Shown: piece by piece, positions 30,178 through 42,455 of the stretch
Layout: the number at the start of each line of letters is the position of its first letter
Numbering within the stretch: position 1 is the stretch's first letter
Assembly: GCA_037176885.1 (NCBI GenBank)
Contig: JAWWNJ010000023.1
Coordinates: forward strand, 2,108,001 to 2,172,000
Direction of reading: 5' to 3'
Length of the DNA: 64,000 nucleotides
Origin: Favolaschia claudopus
Taxonomy: Eukaryota; Basidiomycota; Agaricomycetes; Agaricales; Mycenaceae
Position numbers and translations under genes: made by a program
The notes under the pieces: generated by a model
Database searches by the model: none
What the model saw: the letters and a program-made list of their open reading frames with translations, nothing else
What the model was told of the DNA's origin: nothing

Positions 30178-32110
30178 CTTGAGAGAGAACGAGTTTCAAA
30201 AGGAAAGGTGTCGTTGTTTGTCTTTGTTGTCGTTTGTCTTCACTCCTTCCCTTGTAAATCACAGCGCCGTCGACGGTGACCGTCTGGGTTGGATTGTGAA
30301 GACTGCTAGCGTCGTTGTGTGCTTGTGCAGACACTTTCTCTGCTCTCCCTTTCTCCGACGGTCTCTTTTTTTCCACTCTCCTTGATATCCCAAGGCTATG
30401 CTTTCCCTCCCATCGCGTCTCCAACACACCCGGCCTTGTTCTCCCATCTCCCTCATCTCTCTCCGACGAATCAACAACAGACGGCCTTGATTCAGTACAC
30501 CGCCAAAACAACAACACTATGTCTACCACTCCCTCTGTCAGCCGGCGACTCCCGTCCGTTTCTCGTTCCCGTGTCCTTCGCGCGTCTAACGACTATCCTT
30601 ACTAACGAACACACAGCGTCTATTTCGTCGGTTATACAACGCAATTGGAACGCCGCGTTTGTCGAGGTACGTTCGTGCCTCGTGCCTCCCCCGTTCACTA
30701 ACCCCACCTCTCAGCTCCATCCTCCCGCGCCCACCGCGTCGAACGCGTCGTCTTACCACCACACTCATCCTCCTCCTCCCGGCAAACAACAACACTTACG
30801 CGTCGAAACACAGTCGCCGCGTCGTGGGTATAACGGGTTAAGGGTGCGTGTTGGTGTTATTGAGTTGTTTCTTTTGTTTAGCTCATACCTTACCCTTAAG
30901 CTCTCAGCCACCACACAACCCAGCGCCGCCGACTCGTTTTCCCTTCCCCTTCCCCCGTCTACCCTCCTCTTCATCTCCTCAACCCAACTCCACCTTCCCG
31001 CGCAGATTCGCCGACTTACACCAACTCGCCCGACTTCACGCGCATCAAACCCCCCATTTTACCTCGATACCCCGCCGGTTCCTTATCCCCCGCCTCCTCG
31101 CCACCACCACTTACATTTACCGACGCTTCGGCTTCGGATGTGAAAGCCGACGAACGTGCGTAGTCGTCGTCTTTGTTTGATATCCGCACTGACGACATTT
31201 TTTTGCAGCTTCTTCTTCCCTTTTCGACCCCGTTCTCGCCCTCATACCAACCTCCACTCTCGCCGCCGCCCCTCCTCGACTCGCAGCAACCGAGCCTCGC
31301 CTCTCCAACGCCGCCGCCGCTCGCGAAGTCGACGCAGACATACAAAAAGAAGTACGTATGGAATGTGGTGCGTCCCCGGCCCTCTCCCTCCTTTACCATG
31401 CTGATTGACAACACTTCCCCCTGTGGCCTCCTCCCCACTCCGATCTCTAGCCGTCCTCGCCGCTGCTCCACCCGACCCGAATCCCGCTATCCCGCCGACG
31501 CCGACATACTCACCCATCCCGCCGTATCCTCGTTTCCGCGCCATTCCACCCTCTCACCCCCTCATTTCCGCTCCCAACTCCACCCTTAACCCCGTCCCCG
31601 CGCGCCCGTCTCCGCTGTCGTCTCCCTCCACACCCTCAACGAAGTCGTCGGCGCTGCGTGCGCCGACCGACTCAAAATTGCGCTGAAAATCAAATCAAAG
31701 TGAGTCTTCTTTGTGTTTTTGACGACGAAACGAACGGGAACACTCACCGGCGTACGCAGATCCACGCGCCGCGCCGCTGCTGCCCTCTCCGACACCGCCA
31801 AGATAGCCAACAACGTCGACGACGTCAGGTCGGCGCTTCGCGCGACGACCAACTCAAACAAACCCGCGCTACAAATCAAAATCAAGTAAGTTGCTTCGTT
31901 TTGGATGGCAAAAGAATCGGAATAATTCACATATCTAGACAGATCAAGTCTGCGCGAATCGCGTTGACTCCGGCAACGCGAAAGACGGCGGGAGAGTGGC
32001 GTGGGAGAGCGGTTAATGCGCGCTTTGCGCGTTCACGGCGGGAGTCGGACGGAACCGCGGAGGTGAGCGGGAGATGGGGAAGTCGAAACGAGGCAAACCA
32101 GACTCGGTAG
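30178..32110 (+). repeat. Array A, unit 2
   Basis: Same class as in unit 1. A clean intron-like segment is 30667-30714 (GTACGT, TTCACTAACC, TCTCAG). Another begins at GTGCGT near 31155, with GCACTGACG and TTTTTTGCAG. Ends at the convergence point near GTAGCGGAGCGTAGTTAC. Confidence 0.6.
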
Positions 32111-35100
32111 CGGAGCGTAGTTACATTGTAAGTAGTCGATTTGAATGAAACGACTATTTGAATGAAAGTAGTCGATTTGAATGAAACGACGCTTGTTTAC
32201 CAAGAATATAACATCTGCGGGCTGAATGCGTCAGTAAGTGAGGGTATACGGCGGCGTACGACTCGAATCAAAGTGAATAAGATAGAAATGAAACGAAATG
32301 AAGGAAAACTCACCAGAAGTTGGAAATTTTGAGGGCGCGAGTTGAATTGAGTTGTATCTTGAAGAGATGAGTTATGAGCCGTGCGCTGAGTTGAGTGTCA
32401 GCGTACGAGGAAATGAAGAAAATGAAATGAAAGCTTACTTATAGAATCTGCACTTCAATTCAAACCAACGCGAGTCGAGACGAATCGACTCGTTCGGGTT
32501 GAATAACTCCGCAACTTGAGAATTGAGTTGAAGATCTGGAAAGCAAAGGAGAAGGTGAGTTAAGGTTGGACAGGGTAATGGTGAATGAGAGGAAACGAAA
32601 TGAAATGAAACTAGACGAATAAAGAACAGCAAGGAATGAAAGGAAAATTGACGTACCCGTCGAGGCCTCGAGAGTCAAGGTAAAGAAGATTGAGTTCAGT
32701 TGAACTCAACCCGGCTTCCCTTTACTTGTGACCCCAAACGAAGGAAACAAAGAAAGAAGAAAGAAGAAAGAAGAAAAGAAACGGAAGTAAAACTCACCTC
32801 GCAGTCCGAGTCAACAACCATTCTAACGACACTTCAACTTCGACTTGAAGAGTTGATTGAACCGAACTGCAGAAGAAAAGAGAGGTTAAGGTCAGTTGAG
32901 GTTCGGTTCGAGGTAACAGAGAGGTTGAACTGCACTTACTTGAGAGACATGTACATGTATGTATACCTTCGATTGCATAGATGCGCGCGCGCGCGATTCA
33001 AAGCGGCATAGGTCTGGCCTTCAAACAAGTCAATAATCAGAGTAACGAATTGAAATTAAACATACCTGAGACGAAACCGGCATAGTTTCGGCGTTGAAGG
33101 TGAAGTACACGGCGAGTTTGGTACGGAGATGCATAGTCTCGGCATCTGGACTGTACAAAAACGGAGTTAGCATCGTTTCAAGTCGTGTGTTGAAGTAAAA
33201 CATGAATGCTTACCGGAATAATTTCGGTATTATACCTTCAATTAGATAGGCGCGCTGGCGCGCGATTCAAACCGGCGTAGGTTGCGCCTTCAAGGTTAAA
33301 GTCAATAATCAGATTAAGGCGTTGAAATCAAAGTTCAAACGTACCTGAGCCAAAATCGGCATGATTTCAGTGTTGAGGTCGAGATACACAGAGACTCTGG
33401 TGCGGAGAAGGATAGTTTCGGCATCCGGCCTTGAAAATTCAAGTCATACGGTCAGTATTTAGAGTAATGAGTTGAAACTAAACGTACCTGACTCCAAACC
33501 GGCGTAGTTTCGGTATGAAAGTCGAAATACACAGCAGGCCAGAGCCAGGGAGGCACATATTCGGCCTTGAGAGTTGAAAAGGGTCAGTTTAGTATCGATT
33601 CAAGTATAGAAGTACAAAGGATCATACGCACTTTGACTCGTACCGGCATAATTTCGGTGTCGGGTCAAACGAAGGCATACGACGAAAAGCTTTCAAAGGT
33701 AAAGTCAGATCGAGTTAAATAGTGAACGGGTTAGCAATGCGCACCTTGAACCATGTCCAATTCAATCTCAACTGCAAATCTAAACCCCAACTCCATGTCA
33801 AACGAACGAAGGCGGCTTTCAAACCTTTTAGTTAGATTCAAGTCACAAAGCAAGGAAATCGTACTTACCGGAAAGAATTCAACCCAAACTCAACAAACTC
33901 GAATAGCCATTCAATATACAAGTCAATACTGAACAATTCGTTCAATAAACGAAGAGAAAAATGCGAAGAAAACAAAAGTCGACTCACCGGGGATCCCCGA
34001 GACGACGCCGAAGTCAATACATGTAAGAGTTTTGAAGCGCTACTTGAGTTGAAGGGATAGATTGATTATAAGGGTCAGGATTCGTTGATAATAGCGGTAT
34101 TAGAAGTTTAAAACTTACCTAGACCGCCGAAATATGCATCTCACAAGGCTATTCAAACGGTCATTCAAAATTGAAGCAGTCAATAAGGGACGCACTTACC
34201 TTGCGCAACCAGTCGAAATGTGCATCTCATGCACGCATAGAATGAGTACAAACTGAACGAAGGACCAGTAAGTAAGAGTTCGAAGCAAATGAAGGAATCA
34301 AAACACTCACCTTACCAAAGCCGCCGAAATATGACTCGAAGGTCAGTTGGTATTGAAGGAGTTGCAATTTGAAGCTCATATAGCACAGAATGAAGAGAAA
34401 CGAAACTAATAAGAAGGTTAGTAATGTTTGAACCAGGAAAGACGACAACTCACTTCATTGAACAAATTGAAGTGGAGATACGAAAATTTAGTGCGGTGGT
34501 GAATTTGAATAGAAAGGGAAGTACTGAAGCGAATTATAGGGTCTAGAATCAGAAGAGAATGTCAGTTAGTTGAATGAAAGAAAGAGTGGTAGAGTTGAAG
34601 TCACAAACGACAGTGAAAGTTAACGACGAAGTCAAGACGGGCGAAAGCCGAATAAAGCCGAAGCCCGAGTTGAAGGTGAAAGCGTCGAATTGAAGGAAAG
34701 GGAAGGGAAGTGAAGGGTTTTGAAGTTGGATTGAATAGAAATTTGAATAAAAATGAGTTGTTGATGATAAGGAAGGGTAAAGGGAGGGAGGAGAAAGTGG
34801 GTGGTCAACCCATAATCAAAATCAACGTTGCGAGCTCACCTTTATACCCCGTCCACCGGGCCTGCAACGCGATTCTTCTCACCAAATCTTCCGCAAATCC
34901 GTCGGGATCGACAGTGGGGTGTCTTACAAAGCCCGTGCAGCCCACCATTCAATCGGAGAAACGGAAGGTGCGGCGAACTGGAATATATTCGTAAGTCCCT
35001 GGAAACCCACAGAGAAGCTACGAATTCACCTCGGGGGTTTCATCCGTAACTGATGCATCAATCATTGACGTAATAGATCGACAGGGCGGGGGAAGGGACA

Positions 35101-35360
35101 CTGGAATGGCGGAAGTTGTGGGAAGTGAGGAATTGAGGAATTGAGTGTTAGCGGGCTCGTAGCGCCCGTAAAATTTCACCCACAGCACGATGGAACAAAA
35201 CAAATGAAAACACAAAATGTTTTAGGTCTGAGGTGTCAGCGGAAGGACGGGAAATAAGCGAGAGACGCGAAATTGCACCCAAATTCATATCACAGCCATT
35301 CATGCTCCAATCGCCCCCAAAATCTCCCCCGACGCCACGCAGTATCCAAGTAACAGATAT
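32111..35360 (-). repeat. Array B, unit 2
   Basis: Minus-strand mini-exon modules as in unit 1. A perfect 12-bp palindrome CGGGGATCCCCG (33988-33999) directly precedes a GTGAGT donor on the minus strand. The 6-bp hairpin 34220-34234 is conserved. A GAAAGAA-type purine tract (32750-32782) is unit-specific. Confidence 0.62.
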
Positions 35361-38080
35361 CAATCAAGATTGACGTGATGGCTTAAGGTCCGAGGCCACA
35401 TGAGTCCGATTTTTGAAAAAGCGCGTAATCGTTGTTTCTGCCGTTTCCCGCGTCGTTGAGGTCCAAATGGGGCCATATAGCCGTAGATGACACTCCTAGG
35501 TATGTTGGGCTTGTTGCCGGAGTGTGCCGAAAGTGTTGGTGCAGCATAGCGCAAAACGAACATGAAGGTCAGAAGCAAGAGGTGAGTTTTCTCCTTTCGG
35601 AACTCGTAGGAGTTGAAAACTCGCCTTAGAAGGAAATTTTGTTCCGCAAAGCCGAAAGTCGAACACAACCCGCGGTTTTCGTTCCCACGGTCACAAAAAT
35701 CAACAAATCTTTTACTTTCGTCATCTGCCAGCAAAATGGACTTACGCAAGGGTCGCCGGTGCCGACGACGCGCGTCGCCGGCGATTTCTTTTCCCGTTTC
35801 TCATGGGTTGACGTCGGTTAGCGAAACAAACCAGCGCGCTCGATGTCCGGATCTTACTTTTGCTCCAGCGCCCATACGACCAAAGCTCGGTGTCTTGGAG
35901 ATTCTATTGATTGCCTGCAAGGCAGTGCGGACTTCTCTGGGCTTCTCAGCAAAACTCTAGCCGACATTGACTTGGCAGCACTCAATTTTTCATGGTTTTG
36001 AGCTCGTCTTGGTATTCTGGTTGGCTCGAGCGTGTGGTAGGCAATGAATTCGGCGCACTCAGCTCTCAAGAAATGCGCCGTCCATTCAAGCATTCTAAAT
36101 TTTTCTCAACGGCTCAAAGTTCGCTTGAAAACTCCACCCAATGAATTGATGTGTCAACTTCAAAACGCTGCTGACTCCTGCACGGCATGGGAACTGAAGA
36201 GTGGGTGGGATTCGCGCTCAGCAATGCGACACGCGAGCACCTGACCGCGTTGTTGAGGTTTTGATTCTACGGAACCGAATCTCCGAGATTTGAGGTGTAC
36301 GTATGCCAGTGTTTTGATTCGTTACGACCATCTCTCTCTCTCCTTCCCCCACTTCGTTCCCCGTTCCCTCTCCTCCCTTCTCCCGTTCTCTCGTCTTCAT
36401 CTTCACCACACTACCAGCCAATTCATGCCCAGAGCTGTATGCACAGTGAGCCATTCCTTTGATGTCTCAAAACTGTCAAAGCTGACAACTTTTTCAGCTT
36501 TTTGTAACGGGGATTTGGCCGCCGGCAGGCTAACCACGCCCTCCAACTTACATCGCAACGTCAACATCACAACCCCGCGTGAGGCTTGTCACTGCGCGCG
36601 CCGCTTCGCGGCGCGTATAGCTTTGACTATACATGACTTCTTCCGCCGAGCAGCAGCCTCAGGTGTGTATTGTTTCCCTCTTTTTATGCACATTTTCACC
36701 CTTTTTCAGCCCTTTTTCACCGGGGATTTTGCCGCCGGCAGGCAAAAAGCAGCCCTCCAGACTTAGAGCAGCGGCTTTCCCACGAGCCTCACGAGCACTT
36801 CGGCTCGACGACCACGCGCCGCACAGCGGCGCGTATAGCTTTGAGTATACACAAATGCTTCCCGCGAGCGACATCTCAAAGTGTGTATTCAGTTCATCCT
36901 TTCATGCTCATTCTGACGCTTTTTTCAGCGCTCTTTCACCGGGGATTTTGCTGCCGGCAGGCAAAAGCCGCCCTCCATACTCAAAGCAGCGGGGTTTCCC
37001 CTTGCCCCACGAGCTTTTCAGCTCGTCGAAGACGCGCCGCGCAGCGGCGCGTATGGCTTTGAGTATATAGAAATTGTTCCCGCGAGCGGGGTCTCAGGTG
37101 CGTATTCCTCGTTTCTTTTGATGCTCATTCTGACACTTTTGCACCGGGGATTCTGCCGCCGGCAGGAAAAAACGGCTCTCCAAACTCAAAGCGACGACAT
37201 CACGAGCTATGTTGCTCGTTGAGGCGCCGCGCAGCGGCGCTAATGCTCGAGTATATAGATTTTCGTCCGCTGAGCAACATTTCAGGTGAGTCCTCGACTT
37301 TTTCTTTCATATTCCTCCATGAGGGTTCTTTTTCTCCAGGTCTCGCACTTCAAATAGAATTGCCGACATTTTCGGAAATCACATTTTTCGTCGTCCGGCG
37401 AGCGAAGTTCGCGACCAGGCGAACCTAAAGGTGAGTTCAATTCGTTTTCACATCTAATACAATGTTCACCTTCAATTTCAGCTCCCCGCACGCGGCGTTC
37501 AGCTTTCAAAGTTGAAGATCAAGATCAAAATTTCGATTTCTCAGCGTCCGCCGAGCGACGTTTGCAAACGTGCTAACCCAGGTAAACTTCAAATGTTCTC
37601 ATAAGCTTCCATCCCTCTATCTTATTTGTAGGTCTCCCACCGCAGAGTTGTCAACATCAAAGTCAGCAATCAAAATTCGATTTTTCGGCATCCGCCGAGC
37701 GGCGACTTCACACAAAGTCATGTTCAGGTGAGTACAAGTTCTTATTGGGTTTCAGATTTATCGAATTCTACCTCATATGGGTCTGTCTACACGCCCAAAC
37801 TTTCGAGTTTACCTCAATTTGAACTTCAAAAGGGTTGCAACGGTTCATTTTCGTGAGGTTATGATGATTTACTGACTGGTTGCTTTTTCTAGACCCGTCG
37901 AAATTTTGAATCAACGCAGATGTAAGTCTTCAGATTTCGTTCAAGTCGTCAATTTGACTTTGATCTGACTTGGCTGATTTGCACTCACAGCGCAATTCAA
38001 CTCGGAGTTCAAAATCTCAAATATCACTCAAAACCGCCGAGTTAGCGTGATTTCGCGTTAAAAACAGGTAAGACGCGTTC
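35361..38080 (+). repeat. Array C, unit 2
   Basis: Modules with exons 36498-36662, 36710-36880 and 36929-37097, separated by introns with CTTTTTCAG or TTTTTCAG ends. The first exon is open for 54 codons and resembles the unit 1 frame after compensating indels. The GC-stem hairpin of the first module has a TTC loop with an 8-bp perfect stem. Confidence 0.62.
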
Positions 38081-38133
38081 ACTTCACTCTGAACACGACT
38101 TTCACACTGTTTACGACCGAATATATGGACTTT

Positions 38134-38173
38134 GACGCGTCGAAACGCGTTAATTAACGCGTCTCGACGCGTC
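38134..38173. repeat. 40-bp near-perfect palindrome, unit 2
   Basis: Identical to the unit 1 copy over all 40 bp (one mismatch between arms). Confidence 0.85.
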
Positions 38174-38489
38174 GTCTGACTCCATGTTCAATTTCTACCA
38201 CCTCAGTACTTTACGTCTTTACTTTACTCTGTATTTGTTCGAAAAATCAATATATTGATCTCAAAACTATCTAGTACATGATTCTTTCCACCCACCAGCC
38301 AAAACCCCCCGCAAAACGGCATCCTGAAGGTCCAAAATCCAATTTTTCTCCCGGGACTATCAAACAACAAACACACCTAAGCTCTTGAGAGGTCCGTGCA
38401 CGAACCAAAACCTATAAGTCTGGGGCTTGCGAGTCGCTTGCGACCTTGGTCGCGCGGCGAGCTTAGTTGCGAGGCGGGCGCAGTGGTGT

Positions 38490-40490
38490 TTAGAAATTTC
38501 CGTTTTGGGACAACAATTTTATTGAGTCGACTACATACAGCGAGTACACGACCCCCTCACACACAAACGGCCTATAATTCGTATGCAGCTGCTCATGCCG
38601 CTTACAATCATGCTGCCGCGCGAACCCCTTCCCCAAGCCCATGCTCAACAACCCGCCTCCCCCTCCTCCCCCTCCGCCCATCCCGGGCATCCTCAACCCA
38701 CTGCCCCCACCTCCCCCTGGTCCCTCGCCGCCGCCACCGTTATAGCTGCCCGCACTATGCGACCGCGCTCTCCCCCCTCCGGCGCCCAACTTAAGCCCCG
38801 AAGCCCCGTTAGAGTCGAGGTTGTTTGGAGGGGGAGCAGGGGGGAAATCGGCTGAGAAATCGGGCATGCGGCCGTTGGCTTCGAGCGTGCGTTGGCAGTC
38901 TGCGCCGCCTTCGGAGCGTACTGCGGGAGGAGAAGGGGGAGTTAGTATACGGAGAAGCGATGAATCGAAAAGCCAAAGAAAGAAAACGAAAAAAGCGAAT
39001 CAAATGAACAAAGAGGAACACTCACAATGCCGATTCAACGCATCCATCCTCGCAAACTGCTTCCCACACCCCTCACACACAAACGGCCTATAATTCGTAT
39101 GCAGCTGCTCATGCCGCTTACAATCATGCTGCCGCGCGAACCCCTTCCCGCACCCGGGCCACTTGCACAAAAACGGCCTCTCCTCATTATGGCTGCGTAT
39201 ATGCCCCTTGAGATTGAAGCTCCGCGTGAAGGTGGACCCGCAGCCGGGCACGGGGCACACGAAGGTCGCCTCCTGCTTGCGCCGGTTGTGCGAGGCCTTT
39301 TGCGTGCGGATGGTGGTGACGTTCTGTTTGCTGACGGTGTTGTTGTTTAAGTTGGAGGGGAGGGAGTCGGGGAGAGGGACGGGGGAGGCGTGCGGGGAGG
39401 GGTACGGCGAGGGGCGCGTGGAGGACGCGTTGCTCCACGACCCGCTCGAGTGGCTGCGGTAGTGCCCGCGCGCGCGGATCGAGGGAGGTGGGTCGACGGG
39501 GCTGAGGAATTGCGGGCCGGAAAAATCCACTGGGAGGAGGGACCGCATGTCCTCGGAGCGGGTCTGCCTGGTGTGTCCGGGGCGGGTGTGCTCGGAGGCG
39601 GAGTGCGAGCGGCGGAGGTCGGGGGAGAGGAAGCCGTTGTTGTCGCCGAAGTGGAAGGAATTGAACAACGGACGCTGGCGTGGCGCTTCGTCGTCGAGAG
39701 CGGAGCCGATGTTGCCCATTTGCCCGATGAAGTTGGTGTTGTCCCATTGCGGCGGGTCGTGGTCGGAGCTGCTGCGGGGGCGCGGGAAGTGCAGGGGTTG
39801 TTCTTGGGGTGGCTCGCGCATCGTCTCCAAGCTGGTTTGGAAGGGCACCGCAGCGGACGCAGCGCCGCCGCCGCTGACGGGCGTTGCTGGCACGATGTGC
39901 AGCCGTGGACCCAGCCCATCGCCTTCCGGCGCGTTGATGATCGGCGCGGTCATCAAGCGAGGCGGAGATTTCGGATGCGGGGACGGCGGGCGGTCGCGCG
40001 GGAGCGGGTCGGTGCCCCAGTTCGGGGACCTGAACGTCATGTTGTCGAAGGCCTGAGCGACGTTCATGCGGGGAGAGCCGGATTGCGAGATCGACGAAGC
40101 CCGAGAGCGTTGTTCGCCGCTGCCGGTGCTGGAGGGAGAGCTGTAGTCATAGGAAGCACCCCGCTCGACGTTCACAGGGACAGAAGAGAAAGAGTAGTCG
40201 GTGTCGTTGAACATGAGCAGAGACGAAGATTGCGGGGGATCGTATTCCGATGGGTCGTATTCGGGCACCACTGCCGCCTCTTCTTCAAATAAGCCTAGAT
40301 CCCCACCGCTGAAGCTGAGTTCCGAGTGGCCAGAGTACGGTGAGTTGTGGTATGAGCCGTTGTACGACGGAGTATGAGGAAACTGAGGGCTGCCCAGATT
40401 GAAAGCGGCGTCTGCCGAGTCGAGTTGGATGCGAAAGTCATTGCCTTCGTCTGCTATATACTCTGCAGTGTCGTGATGCTGAGGATCCAT
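38490..40490 (-). CDS. CRZ1-like C2H2 factor, copy 3, chimeric C-terminus
   Basis: Two exons, 40490-39026 and 38920-38490, in phase (GTGAGT donor, CCCGCAG acceptor); 631 aa. Exon 1 encodes all three fingers. Exon 2 encodes LRSEGGADC and the Gly-rich tail, but after GGLLSMGLG it switches to the second half of finger 2 (KGFARQHDCKRHEQLH) and the truncated finger 3, ending in unit-tail sequence. The join sits at CCCTTCCCC/AAGCCC near 38633, where the Gly-rich GLGMG and the finger GCGKG share similar bases. The extra finger piece lacks its zinc-binding Cys pair, so it should not fold. An AATAAA lies about 30 nt before the stop. This is the only copy besides copy 1 with a complete DNA-binding domain. 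Confidence 0.78.
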
Positions 40491-40503
40491 TGTGTTGTAC
40501 TGC

Positions 40504-42455
40504 CTTGAGAGAGAACGAGTTTCAAAAGGAAAGGTGTCGTTGTTTGTATTTGTTGTGGTTTGCCTTCAATCCTTCCCTTGTAACTCGCAGCGCCGTCGAC
40601 GGTGATCGTCTGCGTTGTTTTGTGCAGACTGCTATCGAGGACGGCGTCGCTGTTGGCCTGAGCCCATTTCCCTGCTCTCACTCTCCCACGGTCTTTTTCT
40701 TCCACTCTCCTTGATATCCCAAGGCAGTGTTTTCCCTCCCATCGCGTCTACAACACACCCGGCTCTGTTCTCCCATCTCCTCAGCCCTCTCCGACGAATC
40801 AAGAACAGACGCCTTTGATTCAGTACACCGCCCAAACAACAACAACAAGATATCTACCACCGCCTCTGTCAGCCGCCGAATCCCGTCCGTTTCTCGCGCG
40901 TCTATCGACTCTCCACCACACTAACAAACACACAGCGTCTATCTCCTCCCTCAAACAACGTCGAACGTAGCGCCGCGATGCGTCGAGGTACGTTCTCGTG
41001 CCTCGTCCCTCCTTTCTTTCGCTAACCCCCACCTCTCAGCTCCATCCTCCCGCCCCAACGCGTCGAACGCGTCGTTCCGCCCACCACACCCTCACCCTCA
41101 CTCTCACCCTCCCCGGCAAACGACCACACAAAGGCGTCGAGACGTAGTCGCCGCGTAGCTATGGGTAAAGGTGCGTGGTTATGTTTTTGAGTTTGTTCTT
41201 TTGTTGATCTCTTCCATTTCCCTTTAGCTCAATCTTCGGCCCGTTCCGACGGGTCTCCTCCACCTTTTCCCCCATCCCCTCATCCGCCGCTCACCGGTGC
41301 TCACCCCGAGTCCCTCCCGCCGACCCGTCGCTTCCGCCGGCCCACCGCACTTCTAAACGCATCAAACGCGTCGTTACGTTTACCTCGCCAAATACACCCT
41401 CAATCACACCTCTCCCCGCCTCTCTTTACCACCACCCACATCTTCCGGCTCGTTCACGGCGACGTACGTTGATGTCACGGCGACGTCCACGTCATCAACG
41501 TACGTCGCCGCTATCTTCTTTAGTTTCCACGCTAACGATATCTTTTTAGCGAGATTTTTTTACCCTTTCGACCCCGTTCTCGCCCTCACACCCACCAGTC
41601 AACCCTCACCCCCTCCTTGGCCCGTACCCACCGACTTCCCGCCCCGCCGCCGCCGTTCGCGAAGTCGAAGCCGCAGCCGACGCATACGTACATACAGAGA
41701 AGTACATACAAGGTGCGTTTAGCACTTCCTCCTCCCTCCCGCGCCCTACTAACGACATCCTCGTTGTCCCTAGCGCAACACCTTCCCTCCGCGACTCGTA
41801 CCCGACGCCGTCGCTCGATCTTAACCGCCCGCCCGCCGCCACCTCGCCGACATCGGCGTTCCGACGCGTTCCGCCGTCCCGACGCCTTCAAGCGAAAACC
41901 AACCCCGCTCTCCCTCCGCTTTCTCCCTCTCAAACCACGCCGCCAGCGACATCGCTGCCGCCGCCCTCCTCGACATCGTCGACCCCATCAACGCCGACAG
42001 CGCCGTTTCGGCGTTGCACGCGCCGACTCGCTCGTATTGCACTAGAACTTCAAAATCAAGTAAGTTGTTTTAATTTTGACGACAAATTGAACGAATTGAC
42101 TCACCTAAGTAGACAGACGAACGCGGCACGCTGCCGCCGGCCTCCTCGTCACCAACGCCGACGTCGTCGTCTCGACGCTCTGCGCGTCGACTCGCTCGAA
42201 ATTGCGCTGGAAACCTAAATTTAGGCAAGTCCTTTTGTTTTTGACGAAGAACGAATGAGAAAATCAACTCACCTGTTGTGAAAGAACAACGTGGCGCGCA
42301 ATCGCGCTCGGGAACGATTTCGGCATGGCGGGAATAGCGCGGGGGCGCGAGATCGACGTGCGCGCGCCTCGTTCGCGGCGGGAGGAGGGTGGAACGACGG
42401 GGCTGGGGGAAGTCGAGACGAGACGAAACGAAACGAAACGATACAGTCGGTAGCG
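40504..42455 (+). repeat. Array A, unit 3
   Basis: C-rich intron/exon-like modules. It includes a large inverted repeat, 41458-41509, with 17-bp perfect arms (GGCGACGTACGTTGATG and its complement). Confidence 0.58.
41458..41509 (+). repeat. Stem-loop with 17-bp perfect arms
   Basis: Arms 41458-41474 and 41493-41509 are exact reverse complements around an 18-nt loop that contains another GGCGACGT. Unit 5 has a shortened form near 60926-60956. Confidence 0.8.

Larger units (their letters stand above)
28734..38552. repeat. Tandem unit 2 (9819 bp)
   Basis: Same order as unit 1: truncated C2H2, arrays A, B and C, palindrome, tail. The C modules near 36490-37097 keep clear introns (for example 36663-36709 and 36881-36928). 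Confidence 0.88.

Noticed and set aside
30319..31143. Plus-strand frame of 274 codons in array A, unit 2
   Set aside because: Spans at least two intron-like segments and is not kept open in the other units; Pro/Thr/Ser low complexity.
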